Origin: Clostridia bacterium
GTDB lineage: Bacteria > Bacillota > Clostridia > Oscillospirales > CAG-272
Direction of reading: 5' to 3'
Assembly: GCA_900767415.1 (NCBI GenBank)
Contig: CAAFYZ010000031.1
Coordinates: forward strand, 30,198-94,197
Length of the DNA: 64,000 nt
Part shown: positions 52,879 through 62,300 of the stretch, in pieces
Layout: each line of letters starts with the position of its first letter
How positions within the stretch are numbered: position 1 is the first letter of the stretch
Notes under the pieces: generated by a model
Told to the model about the DNA's origin: nothing
Database searches by the model: none
What the model saw: the letters and a program-made list of their open reading frames with translations, nothing else
Made by a program: the position numbers and the translations under genes

Positions 52879-55800
52879 ATGATGAAAAAACTCACCGCCC
52901 TTGCGGCAACCCTCCTTCTGACCCTCGGCGTGCTTCTTCTTTGCACCTCCTGCGGGTCGGTGAAGGACCTTTCCGTGGATAAGGAGCATTTGCCGCAGAC
53001 CGTATTCGTCGAGGGAAGCGACCTCGATCTGTCGGCGGGACAGCTCTTTGCCGACGATAAGACGGTTTCTTTTTCTGATCCCGACGTTTCGGTGACCGGA
53101 TATGACAAGAATACCGCCGGAAAGCAGACTCTGACCATCTCTTATAAGGGGAAGGAAACGACGCTTGACGTTACCGTGGTACCCCGTTTTGAGACGGCGG
53201 AGAAGTATCTCTATTTTGTCGGTGAGACCATCGACGCGATCGGCGTCCGCCTGCGCGTGACGCGGGACGACGGAACGAACTTTTCGGTTGCCGTCGGGGA
53301 CGAGGGCGTTACCGTTACCGGCTTTACCACCGAGCAGGCAAACGACAATCTGATGCTGAACATCACCTGCCGCAAGGACAGCACGGAGTATACCGGCAAG
53401 TTTTCGGTTATCGTCGCGGATCCCGCCGTCACGTTCAAAAAGCCGAGAAAGACCGCCTACGGCAGTCATGAATCCACGCTCGACGTGACCGGTGCCACCC
53501 TCACGCTGAAGAACGCAGACGGCAAGACCACCCGGTATATTTCGTCGGATGCGATGACCTTCGAAGGGTACGATCCCGCCGCCGCGACGGCAGCGAACCC
53601 CACGGCGACCGAGACGGTAAGAGTCATGTGGCACGGGCGCGAGATGGCGACCTTCGACGTTACCGTCACATACAGCGACGTCTCCCGCGTCAAGGATGCG
53701 GCGAAGACCCTTTCCGCGATCGACTGGTCGCATTATGAGGCCCCCGAAGAGGGAACGGGAAAAATGTACCTTCCGGCGAGCGTTACCGACGAAGACGGAA
53801 AACTCGCGATGAGTGCCCTCGAACTTTACTATTCGCTGAAAGTCAAAGACGCGGATTACGTTCTCCCCGCAGAACTGGATTCCATTGCGCGTCTTGCGAT
53901 GATCTACGGGTATAACGAGTTTTACGCCGCCATCAAGCGTGCGTACGGCGACGTCTTCACGCTGGCACTCGAGAACGGAGCGGTCTACCTCACATACACC
54001 TGCACGACCATCGACAGCGCCCGCGCGGGACTTGCAAAACTCACGGCGGCGGAAGACGAGGATACCAAACTGATTTTCCGCTACGGCAATCTTCTCAAAA
54101 ACGAGAAACTGACCGAAAAATGCGGTGAGACGATCATTTATAACGGTGCCGAAGTCGGAGGACAGAAGGTCGATCTTGCCGTCGGACACATGATGACCGT
54201 CATCTACGACTCTTCCTTCTTCCTGAAAATCGAAAACGTGCTCGCCAAGATGATCGAGATCCCCGCGCTTCTCACGGTTCCCGCCGATTGGACGGCAGAC
54301 AACCTTGCGGGCTATGCGGAGGCGATCGACGCGGTCTATAAGAAATTCGTCGAGATCAGTCAAAGCGATGCGACCGACGGCGGCATCTACGAGATCGTCA
54401 ACAGTTGGCGCGAAGGAAAAGACATCTTCGAGATTCTCTACCGCTATTACTACGGCGTCGGCAAGAGCACCGACAGCGACGCTGCCATGGCGGCTCTGAA
54501 AAAAATGAATACGATGATCGACCTGTATCTTCCGGGTCCGCTGGAAGAGCTTCGGTTCACGGTGCTTGCCGCCTCCCTTGTCCAGAAATATATGGAATCG
54601 GCGGCACAGCAGGCGCAGTACGGCGAGTTCCCCTCTCTGATGGAGAGCACGATCTTCTTCTCCTACTATCAGAACATGGCGGAGCAGATCAAGACGTTGC
54701 TGGAAGGCAAAGACGAGATGTATCTCTTCCTCTATCAGGAAGTGTTCGCCGCATCGGTTCTCTCTCTTCAGGTCGGCTCTTACGGTTATTATACCCTGCA
54801 GGGCACGTCCGCGTTCGATCAGAATTGTCTCGCGATTCTGAAAGAGTATCTTTCCGTCTGGGATGTCTATACCGACAACCCCGCGTATGCCGACAGTGCC
54901 GAGTTTTCGACCCGAGTGGACGCGATGTTCCGTGCCTTTGTCGCCCTGCGTCCGAATCAGCAGAAAAACGTTCTTGCGACCATCAACTATCTCTACGGTT
55001 CTCTTGATTTCATGGCACTCTTCCCGTCGGAAGAGGGACTGTATTCTCAGTTTGCGTCCTTCATTTACGCGAACTATGTCAGCGCCCTCGGCATCGATCT
55101 GACGAAAGACGAAAATCCCGCCTACGACCTCTTCTGCGACCTGATGGGCGCGCTCGAGTGCTATGCGAACGGATTTTACAGCAACTTCGGCGCATTTATG
55201 AGTGACGCCGCCACCGTCTTTGCGGGACTTCCCGCAGAGCAGCAGACGCTCTTTGAAGAAAAACTCGGATTCCTCTATACCGACCTGAAGGGCAAATTCG
55301 CGAACTTTACGAAGAAGACCGAAGGCGAAGGGGAAGACGCGAAGACCGTCTATGAGTTCAACGCCGTGACCCTGAGCGAGGAATGGCAGAAAGTGTTCGA
55401 CGCCATGACAGGCGAGTTTAGCCGTCTCACGATCGCGGAATCTTATATCGACGGTATCGTGGCACAGCTGACCGGAAAATCGACGCCGATGTATCTTGCG
55501 TACATCGCCTCCTTTGAGAGAATCCGCGTATGGGAAGACAAGATCCTTAACGAAGGCGACGAGCAGGTTCTCTTCTATTATTACAATCAGGTAACGAAAG
55601 ACGGCGACTTCCCCTATTACAAGTCGGTTTACGATGCGAGAGGCAATTACGAGAGATATCTCTTCATGCTCGGCGTAGAGAAGACGACGTATGAGTCCTA
55701 CACCGACCTTCGCACCTTCCTCCGCGACTATGCCGATTACTTCTGGACGGTCGGGCAGTACATGGGTCTGATGGATCCTCTTGCCTCCACCTCTCCCTTC

Positions 55801-56214
55801 GATATGAAGGCAGCGTCGCTGAAAGCCATGTTTGCCGCTTTCCGCGCACTCTCTGCCGAAGAAAAGTATGCAATGCTCGGCATCGATTCTCTGAACCTCT
55901 ATTACGGCGGGCTGGAAGCACACTTCAAACTCCTCTGGCAGTCGAACCCCGAGATCTCGAGTCTCGCCTCCGCACTTCTCTCGGTCGAGATCGCGTACTT
56001 CACGTACGAAGTGTTCCCGGACGAAGTATATAACAACAGCGACGGTACGACCTCCACGACGAAGGAACTTGCGCTCGCCGCATGGGATACCTTCTTACTC
56101 GGACGCCGTCAGGTCGCGCAGGATTCTGCGGCGATCGCGATGTTCGACGAGTATTTTGACGACACGGTTTCTTACTATCGGACTCTGTGCGAGGCACTTG
56201 ACACCGCCGCCTGA
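52879..56214 (+). CDS. Ig-like/alpha-helical lipoprotein of unknown function (1111 residues)
   Basis: The lipobox CTSC (C25) follows a hydrophobic signal. Three beta-rich Ig-like domains occupy about 28-285 (the first with FVEGSDLDLSAGQLF and TLTISYKGKETTLDV). The remaining ~820 residues read as mostly helical, rich in Tyr, Phe and Glu, without a motif I recognise (for example EYADYFWTVGQYMG-like segments). It is not an LRR protein. ATG 52879 follows AGAAAGGAA; a second ATG is next to it. The frame continues upstream into the preceding gene but without signal. Its place between an LRR lipoprotein and an LRR protease suggests a joint surface complex. Confidence 0.82.
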   Translation: MMKKLTALAATLLLTLGVLLLCTSCGSVKDLSVDKEHLPQTVFVEGSDLDLSAGQLFADDKTVSFSDPDVSVTGYDKNTAGKQTLTISYKGKETTLDVTVVPRFETAEKYLYFVGETIDAIGVRLRVTRDDGTNFSVAVGDEGVTVTGFTTEQANDNLMLNITCRKDSTEYTGKFSVIVADPAVTFKKPRKTAYGSHESTLDVTGATLTLKNADGKTTRYISSDAMTFEGYDPAAATAANPTATETVRVMWHGREMATFDVTVTYSDVSRVKDAAKTLSAIDWSHYEAPEEGTGKMYLPASVTDEDGKLAMSALELYYSLKVKDADYVLPAELDSIARLAMIYGYNEFYAAIKRAYGDVFTLALENGAVYLTYTCTTIDSARAGLAKLTAAEDEDTKLIFRYGNLLKNEKLTEKCGETIIYNGAEVGGQKVDLAVGHMMTVIYDSSFFLKIENVLAKMIEIPALLTVPADWTADNLAGYAEAIDAVYKKFVEISQSDATDGGIYEIVNSWREGKDIFEILYRYYYGVGKSTDSDAAMAALKKMNTMIDLYLPGPLEELRFTVLAASLVQKYMESAAQQAQYGEFPSLMESTIFFSYYQNMAEQIKTLLEGKDEMYLFLYQEVFAASVLSLQVGSYGYYTLQGTSAFDQNCLAILKEYLSVWDVYTDNPAYADSAEFSTRVDAMFRAFVALRPNQQKNVLATINYLYGSLDFMALFPSEEGLYSQFASFIYANYVSALGIDLTKDENPAYDLFCDLMGALECYANGFYSNFGAFMSDAATVFAGLPAEQQTLFEEKLGFLYTDLKGKFANFTKKTEGEGEDAKTVYEFNAVTLSEEWQKVFDAMTGEFSRLTIAESYIDGIVAQLTGKSTPMYLAYIASFERIRVWEDKILNEGDEQVLFYYYNQVTKDGDFPYYKSVYDARGNYERYLFMLGVEKTTYESYTDLRTFLRDYADYFWTVGQYMGLMDPLASTSPFDMKAASLKAMFAAFRALSAEEKYAMLGIDSLNLYYGGLEAHFKLLWQSNPEISSLASALLSVEIAYFTYEVFPDEVYNNSDGTTSTTKELALAAWDTFLLGRRQVAQDSAAIAMFDEYFDDTVSYYRTLCEALDTAA

Positions 56215-56242
56215 CACCAAAGGCAGGACTTGAATTTGAAAT

Positions 56243-56287
56243 TTCCGCTCCCCCACCGCAAAACGATGTAGGGCAGGGGGAGCGGAA
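56243..56287 (+). other. 12-bp perfect hairpin before the protease gene
   Basis: TTCCGCTCCCCC (56243-56254) pairs exactly with GGGGGAGCGGAA (56276-56287) around a 21-nt loop. No T run follows, so it is not a normal terminator; the ribosome binding site of the protease gene lies 12 nt further. It could reduce or stabilise downstream transcript, or be a processing site. Confidence 0.65.
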
Positions 56288-56308
56288 CACGCGAAATTCG
56301 GAGGAATT

Positions 56309-59300
56309 ATGAAAAAAAGTAAGTTGCGCCTTCTGGCGTCCGCCCTTGTTTCCCTCGTTTTGCTTGCGAGCGTTCTGCTCGGCGCGGCGGCGAGTGCGTA
56401 TATGGCACCCGCGTCCGCCCTCGGCACGAGCGGGAAACTGACAGAGGTCGGCAATATCGACCTTGACGAGATCCGTCGGCAGTTTTTGTCCGACGAGGTC
56501 AAAACGACCGAACGCTTCACCTATGAGGGCGACCGTTGGGTCATCGTAGAGCTGGAAGGCGAATCCCTTTATGACCTCTACAAAAAATCGGAGGGCTATG
56601 CCGACTTTGCGGCGTATTGCGCATCCGATGAGGCACAGGCGGCAAAGACCGCACTGGAAAAAAAGCACGCCGCCTTCCGCGACGAGCTGAATGCCGCCGG
56701 CATTTCCTATACCTATAAGTATTCCTATACCACCCTGACCAACGGTCTGGCGCTCCGCGTCAGTGCCGCGGACGGCAAGGCACTTTCCCTTCGCGAAGGT
56801 GTCGCGGGCGTCTATTTTTCGGAGCGGTACGCCGTGCCGAAGGTAGCGGTCACCAACAATGCGAATGTCTATACGACGGGTATTTACAACGCGACCGGCA
56901 TCACCTATAAGGGAGAAGGCATGGTCGTCGCGATTTTGGATACCGGTCTGGATTATACGCACGAGGCGTTTGCGAATATGCCGCTCGCTCCCGCGTGGAA
57001 CAAGGCAGAGGTCGCCCGCCGTATGGCGGCGGCGTCCCTCTTCTATGCGAACGCCGGTGCGGACGACGTGTATTACAATTCCAAAGTCCCGTTCGCCTAT
57101 GACTATGCGGACGACGACGCCGACGTTTTCCCGCAGTACAGTTCACACGGTACGCACGTCGCGGGTATCGTCGCAGGCAAGAGCAGTTATGTCGTCAACA
57201 AGGAGACGCGCGAGACCTTCCTCGGCGTTGCCCCGGAGGCACAGCTCGTCATTGCCAAGGTTTTCACCGACAATCTCGAAAACGATGGGATCGGCGGTGC
57301 GAATTCCATTGACATTCTCGCCGCGGTCAGCGACTGTACCGCCCTCGGCGTCGATGTCATTAACATGAGTCTCGGTTCGAGTGCCGGCTTCTCCGACGAG
57401 AAGAGCGACGAGTTTACGAACTCCGTCTATGCAAAGGTCAAAGAGACGGGCATCAGTCTCGTCGTCGCGGCGAGCAACGATTACAGCTCGGGATATGGCG
57501 GCGGACACGGAACGAACCTCGCGTCCAACCCCGACAGCGGCACGGTCGGCTCTCCGTCGACCTACGACTCGGCACTTTCCGTCGCGTCGATCAACGGACA
57601 GAAGGCAAGTTACATCTTTGCCAACAACAACGAGGATCAGGTAGCGTTCATCACCGAGTCCTCGGACGAGAACGGCAACCCCTACGACTTTGTCGATCAG
57701 CTGTATCGTCAGACGGGAAAAGACAAGAGCGAAAAACTCAACTATAAATATGTCGTGGTCGGCGGCGTCGGACGCGTTACCAATTACACGGCACAGATCA
57801 AAAAAGAACTGAAGAACAAAGACGGGTACGACGGCACGATCGCTCTGGTACGCCGCGGCGACATCACCTTCGCGGAGAAGGTGCAGAACGCAATGGCGGC
57901 GGGCGCGGACGCCTGCATCGTCTACAACAACCTTTCGGGTACGATCCGTATGTCCCTCGGTGAGGTGGACAACCCGATCCCGACCTGCTCGATCTCGATG
58001 GACGCGGCAAAGACCTTCGTGGAGAACGCGAAGCGCAACGTCGGTTCCGTGACGATCGGTGCGGATCTGAAGGCGGGTCCCTTCATGTCCGACTTCTCGA
58101 GCTGGGGACCGACCCCCAATCTGAGACTGAAGCCCGAGATCACGGCGCACGGCGGAGAGATCACCTCTGCGGTTGCCGGCGGGTATGATATTTACAGCGG
58201 TACGAGTATGGCGGCGCCGAACATGGCGGGTGCCATCGCCCTGCTTCGTCAGCACCTGAAGGAGACGACGGGTCTTTCGGGGACGGCTCTTGCCGCAAGA
58301 GTGAACCAGGTATTGATGAGCACCGCGACCATCGCACTGAACGAGGAGGGGAATCCTTACTCTCCGAGAAAACAGGGCGCGGGACTCGCGGGGATCCGCG
58401 ACGCGATCGAGTCGGAGAGCTACATCACCGTCTCGGACGGAAAGGGCGGTGTCCTCGACAAGACGAAGATCGAACTGCTTGACGATAAGCAGAAGACGGG
58501 CGTCTACGAATTTCTCTTTACGGTGAACAACATCACCGACAAGGACGCGACCTATCTCCCGAAGACCTACGTGATGACCGAGACGCTCGCGGCGGACGGG
58601 AAGACGGTGGCGGAAAAGGCGCACCTTCTGACCGACAGTACGGTAACGTACGCGGTGGACGGTGCGGCTCTTGAAGGTGCGCTGACCGTCCCTGCAAGCG
58701 GGAGCGTTACCGTATCGGTGAAGATCACCCTCGGCGCGGAGGGAAGAAAGTATCTTGACGAGAGTTTCGAGAACGGTATGTATGTCGAAGGTTTCGTCTC
58801 TCTCGGCGCGACGGGCGACACGAAGGTGACCGTCGGACTTCCGTACCTTGCCTTCTACGGCGACTGGAACGACGCCCCCCTCTTCGATTACAGCCAGTAC
58901 GAGATCGCGGAGAGCGAGAAGGATACCGGTATTCCCCCGGAGGATAAGCTGGTCGCCAGCGCGGCGGCTACGCGGATCATCGGCAGATACCATAACGATA
59001 AATATATCATCCCGATGGGAACTTATATTTACACTTTGGATGAAAGCGACGTCCAGATCTACCCCGATCCCGATAAAATCGCCATGTCGATTTTCGATAC
59101 GGCGAACAACCATACCATCTATGAACTTTACATGGTCTACGCGGGTCTTCTGCGCGGAGCCGCCTATATGGACATTCAGATCAAGGATTCCGCGACGGGA
59201 GACGTCATCTTCACCCAGCGGAAAGAAAACGTGTCGAAGTCCTATGCCGCCGGCGGCGCGAACACCGGCTCGCCGATTCTGATGGAGATCTCTCCGAAGG

Positions 59301-62300
59301 AGTGGGGACTTGTCAACAACGGGACCTACCTCGTCTCGATGAAGGGCGAGCTCGACTATCCCGGAGGAGAAAATCCCGAGCGCAACACCTTCGATTTTCA
59401 GTTTACGATCGACTACGAGGCACCCCGTGCGACCGATTATCGGATCCGCTACGAGGCGTATACCGAAAACAAGCAGACGAAATACCGCATTTATATGGAT
59501 ATCGACGTGTTCGATAACCAGTATGTGCAGGACGTCATGCCCTGTTATATCAGAGAAGAAGCCGACGGCTCGAAGACCCTGACGCTCGTCACGGACAAAC
59601 CCATTCCCGTTTACGGCGAAAAAGGGAAAGTGAGCACCGTCTCCTTTGAGATCACCGACATTTACGAAGAGTATGTCAAGACCGGCAAACTTTATATCGC
59701 CGTCGAAGACTATGCCCTCAACCAGTCGACCTTCGTCGTCGATCTGTCTTCCGCGCTCGGCGATACCGAAGACGTTACGCTGAACGAGGACGATCTTCTT
59801 CATAAGACCGGGATCGTCAAGACGAACAACGACGAGGCGAAGACCCCTTACCCGGTGTATGAGCTTACTCTCGCACCGAATCAGTACTACAAGCCCTCGC
59901 TGAGCGCGACGGCGGACAGCCGCATCGTACACAACCTTACCTGGAACATCAAAGACGGCGGGGAACACCTTCTGACGAAGAACGAGGAGATCTTCGCGCT
60001 TTCGGAGAGCGACGGTAAGATCACCATGCAGCTTGTCTACACGCAGAATGCCGGGACGGAAAACGAGAGTACCCGCATTTATGCCGAGGTGGATCTGAAG
60101 ATCGAAGGAGAGGCGAAGCCGTCGCCCGTCGCCGAAAAACTCGTTTTCGCGTCGGCAACGGACGGTAGTTACTGCGTCGTCGACCTCAACAGCGCGGCGG
60201 AGGTGACCCTCTATCCGAACATGGAGATCCCCCTTGCGGTTTCGGCGTCTCCGTGGTATGTTACCGATCTTGACCTGACCTATTCTTCCTCCAACGACGG
60301 GGTCGTTTCGGTCGGGGCGGACGGCACGATCAAAACCCACAAGAAGGGTACCGCTTACATTACCGTGACGGCGGAAGGGTATGACCGCCTGAAAAAGACG
60401 GTCAAGGTTACCGTGGAGAGCGAATTCCGCGTGACCAACTATACCCTTTACGGCTATTACGGCGGGGAAGAGTGCAAAATCCCCGATGACCTGAACATCA
60501 CCTACCTTGACGAAGACTGCTTCAAGGACAACAAGACCGTGAAGAAGATCATTCTTCCGAAGTCGCTGACGCAGATCCCGAACAACGCGTTCTCCGGGTG
60601 CGAAAATCTCGAAGAAATCTTTATCCCGAGCCAGTGCGCCACGGTCGGGAACGCCGCGTTTGCGAACTGCCGTAAACTCACGACCGTCAACCTCGGTATG
60701 TTTGCCGACAGGAACGGCAATGTCTCCGATGTCTTCAACGGAACGATCACCATCGGCAAAGAGGCATTCAAGGGCTGTACTTCTCTTGCCGTCATCGGCA
60801 ATCAGAAGCGTCTGACCTCGATCGGCAGAGAGGCGTTCTCCGGCTGTACCTCTCTTACCGCACTGGATCTTACAGAGCTCCGCGTGGCGGGCGTCGGTGC
60901 GTTCGCATACTGCACCTCGCTCGATGCGCTGACCTTCAGTGAAAACACCGCGATCTCCGAGAGTATGTTCCTCGGATGCACCAATCTCCGGACTCTGCAA
61001 TATCCCGGGAATTCCATGGCGAGCGGTGCCTTCAACGGATGCCGCAGACTGTCGGAAATCACCTTTACCTCGCAGAACTTCAACGGATTCGGCGCGCTTT
61101 GTCTCGCCGGTACCGGGCTTCGCACGGTGACGCTCCCCGCCGGGTCGTATTCGATCGGCTCGGGCGCGTTCTCGGACTGCACCTCTCTGACCTCGGTTGT
61201 CCTCTCGGCAGGCACGCACCTGCTCCCCGGGACGGAACCCGCGTTTGACGGATGCAGAAAGTTTACCGCGTTCACCGTTCCCACCGAAAATACCTTCCAC
61301 GCGGAAGCGGACGGTGTCCTCTATAACAAAGAGATGACCGAACTTGTCGCCGTTCCGTACGCCAAGACGTCTTACAGCGTGCCGGCATCGGTTACGTCGC
61401 TTGCCGCGGGCGTCTTCGCAGGGAACACGACCCTGACCGAATTCGATCTTTCGGGATTCACCTCGGTCGGCGCGTATGCCTTCGCCGGATGCTCGAACCT
61501 CCGTACCGTTACGCTGCCGGCGTCGATGACCGTTCTTCCCGAGCGCATCTTCTCCGGTTGCGGAAAGCTCGCGACGGTAAACGGGCTCGAACACATCGAA
61601 AAAATCGACGCGGGTGCCTTCTCCGCCTGTTCTTCTCTCGGTGCGCTGAGCATGGATCACCTCACCGAGCTCGGAGAAAAGGCATTTTATTCTGCACAGA
61701 TCACCTCTCTTACCGCACCCCTTCTCGCAAAGGTCGGCAAAGACGCCTTCCGTCTTTCGTCTCTGAATACGGCGGCGTTCCCGCAGCTTACGGACATCGG
61801 CTCTTACGCCTTTGCCCAGATGCCGGCGCTTACCTCCGCGACCCTCGGTGCCGTTTCGTCGATGGGTGAATGTGCCTTCTACGGCTCGTCGAATCTCGCG
61901 TCGGTCTCCTTCGCGGACGGCACGACCCTTATCGGCGACTATGCGTTCTACTCTCTGACAAAACTTGCGACGGCGACCCTTCCCGACAGCGTGAAACTGA
62001 TCGGCAGTACCGCCTTCGCCGGTACTGCGATCACGGAGATCAATCTTGCGGGTGTGAAGACCGTGTCGGAGAACGCTTTCGCTTATTGCGAAAAGCTCGC
62101 GACCGTGAATCTTCCCGCCGCTACCTCGATCGGTGACCTTGCCTTCGCAGGCACCGCCCTGACGGCAATCGACCTTCCGTCTGCCGTGTCGGTCGGCGCG
62201 TGCGCTTTCCTGAAAGCACCCCTGACCTCCGTCTCCTTCGGTGCGCTCCGCACGGTGGGAGAGCGGGCGTTCTACGGGACGAAACTTTCCGTTTTGACCC

